DNA of 64,000 nt from Oscillospiraceae bacterium (GCA_017627975.1 JAGAFT010000091.1:74926-138925); one strand, 5' to 3'; counted from the stretch's first letter, positions 1 through 7,874 are shown. A program made the numbers and translations. Notes: generated by a model from the letters alone, not told the origin.

Positions 1-25
1 GCCTATGAGAAATAAAGCGATCCAT

Positions 26-53
26 TTGACAAAAAAGGAATTCCTGCCATCAT
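26..53 (+). promoter_or_regulatory. Possible sigma-A promoter upstream of the first gene
   Basis: TTGACA lies at 26-31. With a 16-nt spacer the -10 would be CATCAT (48-53), only a partial match. A 10-bp palindrome (AGGAATTCCT, 37-46) lies in the spacer. Plausible for the methyltransferase gene starting at 102, but the weak -10 keeps confidence low. Confidence 0.35.
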
Positions 54-101
54 GAGATCGGATCAAGCATTACGGTGTGCCGGAGAAAAGAGAGACACGA
101 T

Positions 102-1331
102 ATGAAGACAGAGAGACCATACCCGCAGCTCATCATAACAAAAAAGGGCAGCAGGAGCGTTCAGGCGGGACATCCCTGGATCTATGACGAAGAAGTTCTT
201 ACGCCGCAGGACCAACTGGAGAACGGCTGCCTGGTGGATGCCGTTACGGAAAACGGACGATATCTCGGCACCGGGCTTCTGAGCCGGAAGAGCAGAATCC
301 GTGTCCGGATCCTGTCCCAGAATGCCAACGACCGCTATGATGAAGCCTTCTGGAGACGGCGGATTCAATATGCCTGGAATTACAGGAAGATCGTCATGGG
401 AGAGGATGTCAGCTGCTGTCGGCTGATCTTCGGCGAAGCGGACGGCTTTCCGGGGCTGACGGTGGACCGATTCTCCGATCTGCTGTCGGTACAGTGCCTT
501 TCCTACGGAATGGAGAAGAGGAAAAGTCTGATCTATCCGCTGCTGCTTGAGGTGCTGGCGGAAGACGGACAGATGATCCGCGGAATCTTTGAGAGGAACG
601 ACAACGCCCTGCGGGAACGGGAAGGTCTTCAACAGGGGAAAGACTGGTTCTGCTGCCCTGGACTGGAGATCCGGGGGGTTCCGAAGACCGAGATCACGGA
701 GAACGGGATTCGCTATCTCGTGGATGTAGAAAACGGACAGAAGACGGGTTTTTTTCTGGACCAGAAGTATAACCGGCTTGCCGTCGGGCGGATTTCCAAA
801 GGTCTTCGCGTTCTCGACTGTTTCACACATACGGGCTCTTTTGCGCTGAATGCCGCAGCGGGAGGAGCGAGCCATGTTACGGCGGTGGATGTTTCGGAGA
901 GCGCGGTGAAACTTGCAAAAGAAAATGCCGAGCGAAACGGCCTGCAGGACAGAATCGATTTTCTGGCGGCAGATGTGTTTGACCTTCTTCCAAAGCTGGC
1001 CGCGACAGGACAGAAACCCTATGACCTGATTGTTCTGGACCCGCCTGCCTTCACCAAATCGCGTAAAACCGCATCGAATGCCGAGCGAGGTTATCACGAA
1101 ATCAACTATCGCGCCATGAAGCTGCTGCCGAGAGGCGGCTATCTCGCAACTGCCAGCTGCAGCCATTTCATGCCGTCGGCTCAGTTCGAAGCCATGCTGC
1201 GCAGTGCCGCTGCGGATGCAGGAGTCAGTCTGCGGCAGATCGAAGTGCGGCAGCAGGCTCCGGATCATCCGATTTTGTGGAATGTACCTGAAACAGATTA
1301 TCTGAAGTTTTATCTGTTTCAGGTTGTGTAA
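102..1331 (+). CDS. Class I SAM-dependent rRNA methyltransferase, RlmI-like (PUA domain)
   Basis: A 409-residue protein with an N-terminal PUA-type RNA-binding domain (about residues 5-80; the HPWIYDEEV segment is typical) and a C-terminal Rossmann methyltransferase domain. Motif I is visible as VLDCFTHTGSFALNAA, and the catalytic-type motif as VLDPPAFTKS. The family (COG1092) methylates a cytosine C5 in 23S rRNA; RlmI of E. coli is the reference member. The frame is open from a GTG at 75, but ATG 102 gives the usual start of the family and was chosen. The gene stands alone; a new promoter follows before the next gene. Exact target base is inferred from family only. Confidence 0.9.
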   Translation: MKTERPYPQLIITKKGSRSVQAGHPWIYDEEVLTPQDQLENGCLVDAVTENGRYLGTGLLSRKSRIRVRILSQNANDRYDEAFWRRRIQYAWNYRKIVMGEDVSCCRLIFGEADGFPGLTVDRFSDLLSVQCLSYGMEKRKSLIYPLLLEVLAEDGQMIRGIFERNDNALREREGLQQGKDWFCCPGLEIRGVPKTEITENGIRYLVDVENGQKTGFFLDQKYNRLAVGRISKGLRVLDCFTHTGSFALNAAAGGASHVTAVDVSESAVKLAKENAERNGLQDRIDFLAADVFDLLPKLAATGQKPYDLIVLDPPAFTKSRKTASNAERGYHEINYRAMKLLPRGGYLATASCSHFMPSAQFEAMLRSAAADAGVSLRQIEVRQQAPDHPILWNVPETDYLKFYLFQVV

Positions 1332-1355
1332 GGTAATTCGTTCATGATTCTTCCA

Positions 1356-1384
1356 TTGATTTGACGGGAATTTTCCTGTATGAT
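1356..1384 (+). promoter_or_regulatory. sigma-A promoter for the serine hydrolase gene
   Basis: TTGATT (1356-1361), a 17-nt spacer and TATGAT (1379-1384). Transcription would start near 1391, directly before the AGAGGAG ribosome binding site at 1393-1399. Confidence 0.6.
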
Positions 1385-1411
1385 ACGGGTTCAGAGGAGC
1401 GACGACCGACT

Positions 1412-2491
1412 GTGAGACGGAATGCAAGAATGCGTTTTCTCCTTGTTCTGGCGGTGTTTATGCTGCTGGAAGGGATTGGCCACGCATGGGCGGATTCGGC
1501 GCCTTCCGTGATCCGCGCTGAAGAGATCGAAGGCTTGTTTGATGCCTACCTGTCGGAGAACGATCTCAATCCGGACCTGATCTCTGTGGCCTATGAGCTG
1601 CCGGCTTCGGGAGAGAGATGGTACCACCTGGAGGACCGGTGGTATTATTCCGCCAGTCTCTACAAAGTCCCGCTGATGCTGCTGCTTGCCGAACGGGAAT
1701 ATTTGGGAGAGCTGACAAAAGATTCCGAGATCAACGGCATGACCCTGGAAGAGATTGAAGAAGAGGTTCTTGTATCCTCCAATAACCCTGTTGCCTATTC
1801 CACCATGCTTTCGATTGCGCAGCCGGATGCCTGCAGAAGAATGTTCTGCAGGTACTCCGATCTGCCCGAGGAGTATTATACCTGGGACTTTTATGGCGGA
1901 AGCTTTTTTACGGCGCGGTTTATGACGGATGTAATGGGGACCCTCTATCGGAATGAGGAGGAATTTCCCCGGATCACGGAATGCCTGAAGCGTGCTCAGC
2001 CGAATCACTACTTCCGACTGAAGCTGGGGGACCGCTGGGAGATCGCACAGAAATACGGAACCTATCAGGACGAAGACGGAACGGACTGGAACCATACCAG
2101 CGGGATTGTATATACACCGCAGCCGTTCATTCTGACGGTGATGACACGATACGGCGGAATCTCAGAGACGATCATCGGCGATCTTGCAAGCCTGTTCTGT
2201 GATTACACCCTTGGGCTTGAAGGCCGGCTTCGTTCAATGGAAGAAACAGAGCAGCTGATTGAAGCCCTGCCTTCCGAACCCCTGCCTATGCCGCCCGCCC
2301 TGCAGGACATGGCGGACGAAAGCAGTGTGATTTCAGCCCCGGAAGCTTCAGAAATAAAGGAAGCGGATCCATTGATCGGACGGCCTGCGCTGATTGGCGC
2401 AGCGCTTGGCGTGGAACTTGTGCTTTCAGGGCTGGCACTCCGGAAGAGGCATCGTCATGCCAAGGAAATTAAACGACGGAGAAAACGTTGA
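1412..2491 (+). CDS. Exported serine hydrolase of the class A beta-lactamase-like fold
   Basis: 359 residues from the GTG at 1412, preceded by AGAGGAG. A signal peptide or signal anchor (about residues 7-27) is followed by a penicillin-recognising fold. The SxxK box is S-L-Y-K at about residues 82-85, box II is SNN at 123-125, and the KTG position reads K-Y-G at 214-216. A C-terminal hydrophobic helix ends in a long basic tail (RKRHRHAKEIKRRRKR), so the enzyme domain is probably tethered outside the membrane. Such proteins include beta-lactamases and peptidoglycan-active enzymes; substrate is unknown. It precedes a lipoprotein by 27 nt and may be co-transcribed. An earlier start at 1361 was rejected because it lies inside the promoter. 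Confidence 0.8.
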   Translation: MRRNARMRFLLVLAVFMLLEGIGHAWADSAPSVIRAEEIEGLFDAYLSENDLNPDLISVAYELPASGERWYHLEDRWYYSASLYKVPLMLLLAEREYLGELTKDSEINGMTLEEIEEEVLVSSNNPVAYSTMLSIAQPDACRRMFCRYSDLPEEYYTWDFYGGSFFTARFMTDVMGTLYRNEEEFPRITECLKRAQPNHYFRLKLGDRWEIAQKYGTYQDEDGTDWNHTSGIVYTPQPFILTVMTRYGGISETIIGDLASLFCDYTLGLEGRLRSMEETEQLIEALPSEPLPMPPALQDMADESSVISAPEASEIKEADPLIGRPALIGAALGVELVLSGLALRKRHRHAKEIKRRRKR

Positions 2492-2518
2492 AACGGATTA
2501 AAATGTGAGGCACTTGTC

Positions 2519-3343
2519 TTGAATCATAAAAAAAGCCTGAAAAAATGCATATGCTGGCTTTTGATCCTGTGCTGCTGCCTGTTTTGTACAGGCTGTGCAT
2601 CAGGCGGGACCGGTTACGGGGTCAAAGCCGTGATGACGCTGGTAGACCAGGAGTATTCCATCGCATTTCGCAATGACGACCCCACGGCCTATTATGTAAT
2701 CGGTGCGATCCAGGCTCTGGACGAGGAAGGAAAACTCAGCGAGCTCTGCACCAAATGGTTTGGCCAGCGTATCATTTCCTTCCCGCGGACCAATATCCGG
2801 CTGGATGAGCTCCCGCCGACGGATTACCGGGATTTTATCATCGGACTTGATATCAACTCATTCCCGCTTGCTTATTCCTCCAACGGCGAGTACTGGGGCT
2901 TCGATGTTGAGTTTGCCATCGCGGTGGCGGAAAAGCTGGGCTGGCACATCAAGATGCAGCCGATTGAAAAAGAGAATGTGTATATCGAGCTGTCCTCCGG
3001 AAACATTGACTGTGCCTGGGGCGGCCTGGCGCTGGATCCTGACGAGATTGAGCAACGGGTGTACTCCCGTTACGGCCCCTATGTGGAAAACGACATCGTT
3101 GTTGCGGTACGCGCCAACAGCTATACCATGAACAAGATGATGCTTTCCGGGAAGAAGATGGTTATGCCGTCTACCCCGGAAGCCATGGCGGCGCTGAACA
3201 CCGACCAGAAGCTCATCAAGCGTCTCGGCCAGATCACTCGACTGGCCGGGGGAACGACGGAGTGTTTTGCACAGCTCTATGCCGGAAAATGCGACGCCGT
3301 ACTGACAGACAGTACCGCACTATATTATTTCAACAGTCATTAA
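2519..3343 (+). CDS. Solute-binding lipoprotein with a circularly permuted SBP_bac_3 domain
   Basis: 274 residues from TTG 2519 with GAGG eight bases upstream. The signal peptide ends in a lipobox (LFCTGC, lipidated Cys26). The domain order is unusual. Residues 46-82 (EYSIAFRND...KWFG) match the C-terminal strand and helices of family-3 amino-acid-binding proteins. Residues 107-274 then give the N-terminal lobe (IIGLDINSFPLAY, YWGFDVEFAIAVAEKLGW) and the hinge, ending at CDAVLTDSTALYYF where an ordinary member would continue into the segment found here at 46. This is a circular permutation rather than a truncation, since nearly every element is present once. No ABC permease or ATPase is adjacent, so it may be a sensor or orphan receptor. 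Ligand unknown, probably amino-acid-like. Confidence 0.8.
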   Translation: MNHKKSLKKCICWLLILCCCLFCTGCASGGTGYGVKAVMTLVDQEYSIAFRNDDPTAYYVIGAIQALDEEGKLSELCTKWFGQRIISFPRTNIRLDELPPTDYRDFIIGLDINSFPLAYSSNGEYWGFDVEFAIAVAEKLGWHIKMQPIEKENVYIELSSGNIDCAWGGLALDPDEIEQRVYSRYGPYVENDIVVAVRANSYTMNKMMLSGKKMVMPSTPEAMAALNTDQKLIKRLGQITRLAGGTTECFAQLYAGKCDAVLTDSTALYYFNSH

Positions 3344-3349
3344 AAAGCC

Positions 3350-3398
3350 ATATGAACACACACCCCTGACAAAACGTGTCAGGGGTGTGTGTTCATAT
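3350..3398. terminator. Strong bidirectional terminator hairpin
   Basis: A perfect 22-bp inverted repeat (3350-3371 with 3377-3398, five-base loop AAACG) lies between the convergent lipoprotein and cupin genes and can serve both. Confidence 0.8.
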
Positions 3399-3419
3399 AT
3401 GGGAACGCAGTAAAAGAGT

Positions 3420-3767
3420 TTACTTGAAGAGAATCAGCGCGATTGCTTCCAGTGTCTCTTCACCGATGTTCTTTAAGGAATGCCCTTCACCGTCGTCGAC
3501 AAAGGTGACATCCCCGGGGCCGACGGTTACAAGTGTCCCGTTGTCGTTGTACTCGCCTTTTCCTTTCAGGATATAGTAAGTCTCGCCGTCTCCGTGATGG
3601 ATGTGCCAGCCGACCTCACAGCCGGGAGCCAGATAGAGATGATTGAAGACACGGCCCTTGTCATACATCTCGGCATTGCTCTCAAGAATCAGGCGCATTC
3701 TGGCCATACCTTCACCGTCGAACATTTTCTTTTCCACGTACTTGGCTTCATTGTTATAGCGTACCAT
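3420..3767 (-). CDS. Small single-domain cupin protein
   Basis: 115 residues, one conserved cupin barrel. Motif 1 is visible as HIHHGDGETYYILKGKG (metal ligands H, H, E) and motif 2 as PGDVTFVDDGEGHSLKN, which supplies the last His. Small cupins of this kind bind a divalent metal and may act as isomerases, dioxygenases or sugar- or ligand-binding proteins; the sequence does not tell which. Start ATG 3767 has GAGGGA upstream and its own promoter (3805-3833), so the gene is monocistronic and convergent with the lipoprotein gene. Confidence 0.85.
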   Translation of the reverse strand: MVRYNNEAKYVEKKMFDGEGMARMRLILESNAEMYDKGRVFNHLYLAPGCEVGWHIHHGDGETYYILKGKGEYNDNGTLVTVGPGDVTFVDDGEGHSLKNIGEETLEAIALILFK

Positions 3768-3804
3768 TTGAATCCCTCACAATCAAAGAATGATGTTAAC
3801 GATA

Positions 3805-3833
3805 ATTATAAAAGAGAATCTGTAAAATATCAA
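3805..3833 (-). promoter_or_regulatory. sigma-A promoter for the cupin gene
   Basis: On the minus strand: TTGATA (3833-3828), a 17-nt spacer and TATAAT (3810-3805), 38 bases before the cupin start codon. Confidence 0.7.
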
Positions 3834-3937
3834 CCATGAAACAGAATAAAATCAACTTGAAATCGCAATTTCTCACAAATTTTCACTTTAAGGCGCCATT
3901 TTCATTTTTATTTTACAATTTATTTCCAATTTCTAAA

Positions 3938-3965
3938 AAAAAAAGCTTTTCAAAACGCTTTTTTT
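3938..3965. terminator. Possible weak terminator-like hairpin
   Basis: A 9-bp stem (AAAAAAAGC with GCTTTTTTT, ten-base loop) in an AT-rich gap. It has no obvious gene to terminate and may be fortuitous. The rest of the 3768-4050 gap holds the cupin promoter and the palindrome at 3986-4017. Confidence 0.3.
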
Positions 3966-3985
3966 CATATATATTATGAGCAATC

Positions 3986-4017
3986 TCAAAGAATGATCAA
4001 ATTTGATTGTTCTTTGA
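3986..4017. promoter_or_regulatory. 32-bp near-perfect palindrome upstream of the S1-domain gene
   Basis: The 8-bp outer arms (TCAAAGAA / TTCTTTGA) are perfect and the inner arms match at 6 of 8 positions, giving a two-fold symmetric 32-bp element centred at 4001/4002. It lies 34 bases before the GTG start at 4051. It could be a repressor operator or, in RNA, a hairpin in the leader. Nothing here decides between them. Confidence 0.5.
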
Positions 4018-4050
4018 TGTCCAGCATATCTAGGATGGAGCTGATCTACC

Positions 4051-4491
4051 GTGGCAATTGAAGTTGGCAGTATTCAGGAGGGGAAGGTTACAGGCATCAT
4101 GAATTTTGGCGCTTTTGTCTCGCTTCCGGGCGGGAAAAGCGGCCTGGTTCATATTTCTGAGATTTCCAATACGTTTGTAAAAGATGTTCATGATCATCTT
4201 AACGTCGGCCAGATGGTAAAGGTTAAGGTGCTCGAAATCAACGAGCAGGGTAAAATCAATCTTTCGATCAAGCGTGCGCTGGCAGAGGAGAAGAAGGAAC
4301 CGGAACGTGAAGCGGCTCCGCCTCCGGTTGCTCCCAGCAAACCTGTGATGACGGAAGTAGGGGTGGTTGCCCCCCCGACCGGCGATTTGAGTTTTGAGGA
4401 AAAGCTGAAGAAGTTTATGCAGGCTTCCGACAGCAAGAACGCGGACAAACGGCGGAATACCGAGCGTAAGCAGCATGCCAGACGCAAGTAA
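4051..4491 (+). CDS. S1-domain RNA-binding protein (YugI/CvfD-like)
   Basis: 146 residues from GTG 4051 with GGATGGAG ten bases upstream. Residues 5-75 form one S1 OB-fold (EGKVTGIMNFGAFVSL, GLVHISEIS, VKVKVLEINEQGKINLSIK). After this come a low-complexity Pro/Ala/Glu linker and a basic tail (KRRNTERKQHARRK). Single-S1 proteins of this type (YugI/GSP13 in Bacillus, CvfD in streptococci) associate with ribosomes or mRNA and act post-transcriptionally. The gene is monocistronic between the palindrome and a terminator. Confidence 0.85.
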   Translation: MAIEVGSIQEGKVTGIMNFGAFVSLPGGKSGLVHISEISNTFVKDVHDHLNVGQMVKVKVLEINEQGKINLSIKRALAEEKKEPEREAAPPPVAPSKPVMTEVGVVAPPTGDLSFEEKLKKFMQASDSKNADKRRNTERKQHARRK

Positions 4492-4534
4492 GCCTGGGGT
4501 GCAAAGCACGCGAACGAATAAGTTCTGAAACAAG

Positions 4535-4580
4535 ACAGGCATCCTTCCGCATGAGCAAATCATGCAGGGAGGATGCCTGT
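4535..4580. terminator. Terminator hairpin between convergent genes
   Basis: Inverted repeat ACAGGCATCC / GGATGCCTGT (4535-4544 with 4571-4580), extended by an inner GCATGA / TCATGC stem. It separates the S1 gene from the minus-strand repeat-protein gene. Confidence 0.6.
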
Positions 4581-4596
4581 GTGTTCTGATGCAGGT

Positions 4597-5946
4597 TCAG
4601 CGCGGCAGAAAGTCGCAGCTGCTAAGCGGGTTCCACGTTGTGTCATAACGGTGATAGACAAAATGACCGTTATTCAGCGCCGCCATATAGTAGCCGGTTT
4701 CGAGCTCGGTGACAAACATCGTATCACCGAGTTCGCAGGGTAAATCAATGCTGTATTCCTGGTCCGGACCGAAGCTGAGTCGAAGCAGCGCCGAGCCCCT
4801 GGTCAGAATGACCCGGGTGAAGGTGGACAGGGCCGTAGAGCTCTGACCGATCGTAAAAGGAAGAAGACCGGGGTCTCCGGAATAGAGCTCCCAGTAGCCA
4901 CAGTAGGGGAGATACAGGTTCAGCAGTTCCTGCCAACGGTCACGGTCAGGGAATACCCCTTCAAAGGAATGAAGCCAGGCCTGTGCCCCCGGAAGATCAC
5001 CGGTGCTGCAAAGCATGAAGAAATCACGGGTATAGTCGGTGGCCTCGGCAATCCGCTGCGGGTAGGAAGCGCTGTCTCCATAATCGCCGAGGGAGCGAAA
5101 CAGCTCCGCCAGGGCATCCTTCAGCAGCATCAGGTTGGCGGATGGAGCATCCTCAAGGCGGATGTCAGATTTGTCCTTGCCGCAGGCTGCTCTCAGTTCA
5201 TCGACAAAACTGCTGCCGAGCCGAAGCGCCTCGGCAGTGGAGAGAGAAAAGATGCTGGTCTCGTTCGAATCAGTGGAGATGAGAGCATAGATGCGGCTCA
5301 CATCGTAGCGGGAAAGAAACTGATACAGTGCGACAGCTTTCCGATAAAGGCATTCTGTGGCCATGGCTTTGCTGTCGGAAAAATCGTCCAGGCTTTCAAA
5401 AGCGGAGTGCGCTTCACTGTAGGCGCCGGATTCGAGCAGAGCAAAAGCACGGTCATAGGTCTCCTGATGCTGAAGTCGAAGCGCCTCCTCTGCCTGATCG
5501 TGCAGCATACGGACTTCCCGATCGACGCCTGCCTGACATTCTTCGGCACGGGAGGGGCTGTCTTTATAATCACCGAGAGCGTTAAAAGCCTCGCCCGCTG
5601 CACGATAAAGCAGCATGGCGACGGTTGTGTCCTCGCTGAGATCCTCTGCGGAGTATCCGGCAGTTTCCAGCATCGAGATGTCACCGGATTCCGCTGCGTT
5701 CATCAGCCTGTCGGCCTCAATGTAGGGGATTTCGCGGTTCAGTATGGTTTCACTGTCCCGATACAGTGGGATATCGGACAAAAGCTCCTGTGCGGCGGAG
5801 AGATCTCCTTCGTGCAGCGCATTCAACGCACTGCGGTAATGATGTTCACGGTAGACAGCACCGGGTACAGCCGCAATCAGAAGAACCAGCAGCAAAATCG
5901 CCGGGATAATGAAGATGAGGTATTTTTTCTGAAGGAGCTTTTTCAT
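4597..5946 (-). CDS. Membrane-anchored repeat protein of unknown function
   Basis: 449 residues starting at ATG 5946 behind AGGAGGCGG. One N-terminal transmembrane helix (about residues 9-29) leads to a large helical domain. It contains repeated 'YxDS' units (PLYRDSETI, GDYKDSPSRA, DDFSDSKAMA, GDYGDSASYP) of the kind found in TPR-like helical repeats of clostridial surface proteins; alternation of 'AL..GD/GAY..A' helices supports this. The last 110 residues look beta-rich. No enzyme motif is visible. Probably an extracytoplasmic scaffold or binding protein. It has its own promoter and terminator, so the context gives no partner. Confidence 0.75.
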   Translation of the reverse strand: MKKLLQKKYLIFIIPAILLLVLLIAAVPGAVYREHHYRSALNALHEGDLSAAQELLSDIPLYRDSETILNREIPYIEADRLMNAAESGDISMLETAGYSAEDLSEDTTVAMLLYRAAGEAFNALGDYKDSPSRAEECQAGVDREVRMLHDQAEEALRLQHQETYDRAFALLESGAYSEAHSAFESLDDFSDSKAMATECLYRKAVALYQFLSRYDVSRIYALISTDSNETSIFSLSTAEALRLGSSFVDELRAACGKDKSDIRLEDAPSANLMLLKDALAELFRSLGDYGDSASYPQRIAEATDYTRDFFMLCSTGDLPGAQAWLHSFEGVFPDRDRWQELLNLYLPYCGYWELYSGDPGLLPFTIGQSSTALSTFTRVILTRGSALLRLSFGPDQEYSIDLPCELGDTMFVTELETGYYMAALNNGHFVYHRYDTTWNPLSSCDFLPR

Positions 5947-5986
5947 CGGAAATACCGCCTCCTATGTATCCTTTCTGTATATATGC

Positions 5987-6015
5987 AGTATACCATGCAA
6001 AACCGAGACTTGCAA
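5987..6015 (-). promoter_or_regulatory. sigma-A promoter for the repeat-protein gene
   Basis: On the minus strand: TTGCAA (6015-6010), a 17-nt spacer and TATACT (5992-5987), 41 bases before the start codon. Confidence 0.65.
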
Positions 6016-6044
6016 CGAGATTTCATAATTTCTGCGGCACTTCG

Positions 6045-6073
6045 TTGACATTGAAACTTAAAATGACTATAAT
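6045..6073 (+). promoter_or_regulatory. Perfect consensus sigma-A promoter for rpiB
   Basis: TTGACA (6045-6050), exactly 17 nt, TATAAT (6068-6073). Transcription would begin about 26 bases before the rpiB start. Strong constitutive expression is expected. Confidence 0.85.
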
Positions 6074-6106
6074 TGCTTTACCACTATTGTTATGGAGGAT
6101 TCAACA

Positions 6107-6535
6107 ATGATTGCGATTGGTTCCGATCACGGCGGCTATGCACTGAAGCAGGCTGTGATGAAACATCTTGAAACCAGAGGCGAACAGTATCACGATTTCG
6201 GTACTTACAGCGAAGCAAGCTGCGATTATCCCGATTACGGCCGAGCAGTGGCGGAAGCTGTCGCGAGCGGAGAGTATCAGTATGGGATCATCATCTGTGG
6301 AACAGGCATCGGTATTTCCATTACGGCCAACAAGGTCCGTGGAATTCGCGCGGCACTTTGCGGAGACTGTTTTTCCGCCGAGGCGACCAGACTTCACAAT
6401 GATGCAAATATTCTTGCAATGGGCGCCCGCGTTGTCGGAGAGGGGCTGGCGCTGAAGATCGTGGATACGTTCCTGGATACCCCGTTTTCAAACGACGAAC
6501 GCCATATCCGCCGGATTTCCAAGATTGAGCCGTGA
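6107..6535 (+). CDS. rpiB: Ribose-5-phosphate isomerase B
   Basis: 142 residues. Interconverts ribose-5-phosphate and ribulose-5-phosphate in the non-oxidative pentose phosphate pathway. Family markers are the N-terminal IAIGSDHGGYALK (catalytic-site Asp and His) and CGTGIGISITANKVRGIRAALCGD, which holds the active-site Cys. The length is normal for RpiB/LacAB proteins. ATG 6107 was chosen over a possible upstream start at 6092 because GGAGG (6094-6098) is correctly spaced from it. The gene is driven by a perfect consensus promoter and is followed after 29 nt by the DUF4015 gene, probably in the same transcript. Confidence 0.95.
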   Translation: MIAIGSDHGGYALKQAVMKHLETRGEQYHDFGTYSEASCDYPDYGRAVAEAVASGEYQYGIIICGTGIGISITANKVRGIRAALCGDCFSAEATRLHNDANILAMGARVVGEGLALKIVDTFLDTPFSNDERHIRRISKIEP

Positions 6536-6564
6536 ATTGAGCGTTCCGAAAAGGAGTAGATTCA

Positions 6565-7752
6565 TTGGCAAAGAACTCTGATTTTTATCGAGGGAGAAGA
6601 CAGCGCAGAAACTACTGGCTGATTCCGTTTATTCTGCTGATCGGCCTGATTACGCTGCTGATTGTGCTTTTCTACGGACTGCAGAAATACGCGGTCATCA
6701 GAGACGACACAGTGAAAGTCGTCTTCTCTGACTCCGATGAAACGGTCAATTCTGAAACAACGACGGCAGCAGGCACGAATATGGTGTTTGATTCCGTGGT
6801 TCCTGAAATCGTCTTTCAGCCTCCGGATTATTCCCGCGTGGTGGCAACGGCAGGAAGAAATGTGAAACCGCTCCGTGCTGTTTTTATCAGCGCCGAAGAG
6901 ATCGGAGAGAGAAGACTGCAGGATGCCGCGGCAAATTTGGTCGACGGCAATGCCCTGATGCTCGAGATGAAGCCGAGAAGCGGCCAACTGATGTGGAATT
7001 CCAAAGCTTCTCTCGCCTACAGCTACGGCCTTTCGACCGACAATGACTTTACCAACTCCCTCCCGAAGTTGATCCCCGCACTCAAGACCAGAGAAGATGG
7101 GAAGACTGTCTATATGGTCGCACAGATCAGTTGCTTCATTGATGAAATGCTCGCGTCCCGAAGCACGCAGTACGCACTGCGAACGGAGACCGGGTTTAAC
7201 TACAGCGATGAAAACGGTTCCTGGCTGGATCCCTACAACGCTGACCTGCGCAACTATATTATCGAACTGATCCGGGAGCTGTATGACATGGGTTTTGATG
7301 AAGTGGTCCTGGCCGATGTGATGCACCCGGTGGGCGCTACGGTCCAGAACGCAGAGGGGGAGAACATCAAGGCCAAGTTCCTCTATACCAGAGAGATGTC
7401 CTATGACCCGGATCCGGTTACGGCGATCTGCGGATTTGCCGTGTACGTGGCGAACGAACTGAAGGACAAGCCGGGACTTCTTTCCATCTATACCGACAGT
7501 CCGCAGTCTCTGGTTCGAAACAATGAAGACAGCGGACAAAACGCCGTCCTGTTCATGAAAATATATGACCGCGTTTTCTATCGGACCGACCGCTATACCT
7601 ATACCTACAATCTGCAGGATATGCAGGGAAGCGTGCCCTACGGAAACGTTCAGGACCGCTTTGTCCCGGTGGTAATCAACCTGATCCCGCATGACAACAG
7701 TTCCTGGGTCTATATCGAACAGATTGCCGAGGGGGAAGCGGGGAATACGTAA
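6565..7752 (+). CDS. Membrane-anchored putative glycoside hydrolase (DUF4015)
   Basis: 395 residues from TTG 6565 with AAGGAG eight bases upstream. A basic N-terminus and one transmembrane helix (about residues 17-40) place the domain outside the cell. The region after residue 105 matches the DUF4015 putative glycosidase TIM barrel: a start like AVFISAEEIG, then ENGSWLDPYNADLRNYIIELIRE... and GFDEVVLADVMHP, which carry the likely acidic active-site residues. Substrate is unknown; a cell-surface or exported polysaccharide is likely. It is co-directional with rpiB, and a new promoter follows for nfnA. Confidence 0.8.
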   Translation: MAKNSDFYRGRRQRRNYWLIPFILLIGLITLLIVLFYGLQKYAVIRDDTVKVVFSDSDETVNSETTTAAGTNMVFDSVVPEIVFQPPDYSRVVATAGRNVKPLRAVFISAEEIGERRLQDAAANLVDGNALMLEMKPRSGQLMWNSKASLAYSYGLSTDNDFTNSLPKLIPALKTREDGKTVYMVAQISCFIDEMLASRSTQYALRTETGFNYSDENGSWLDPYNADLRNYIIELIRELYDMGFDEVVLADVMHPVGATVQNAEGENIKAKFLYTREMSYDPDPVTAICGFAVYVANELKDKPGLLSIYTDSPQSLVRNNEDSGQNAVLFMKIYDRVFYRTDRYTYTYNLQDMQGSVPYGNVQDRFVPVVINLIPHDNSSWVYIEQIAEGEAGNT

Positions 7753-7780
7753 GAACTTGAGGCAATTCGGTCAGTTTGAT

Positions 7781-7809
7781 TTGACATTGCAGCACATTCA
7801 GTGTAAAAT
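7781..7809 (+). promoter_or_regulatory. sigma-A promoter for nfnAB
   Basis: TTGACA (7781-7786), a 17-nt spacer and TAAAAT (7804-7809), giving a leader of about 58 bases that contains the hairpin at 7819-7848. Confidence 0.75.
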
Positions 7810-7818
7810 TCATATGTA

Positions 7819-7848
7819 TGACCGATGGGCGGACCGCCGACTCGGTCA
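7819..7848 (+). promoter_or_regulatory. Two-tier hairpin in the nfnA leader
   Basis: Outer stem TGACCGA / TCGGTCA (7819-7825 with 7842-7848) enclosing GGCG / CGCC. It starts close to the predicted transcription start and ends 12 bases before the AAAGGAG site. As DNA the outer arms could also be an operator. Confidence 0.45.
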
Positions 7849-7874
7849 ATCAACACGGCAAAAGGAGTACAGCC

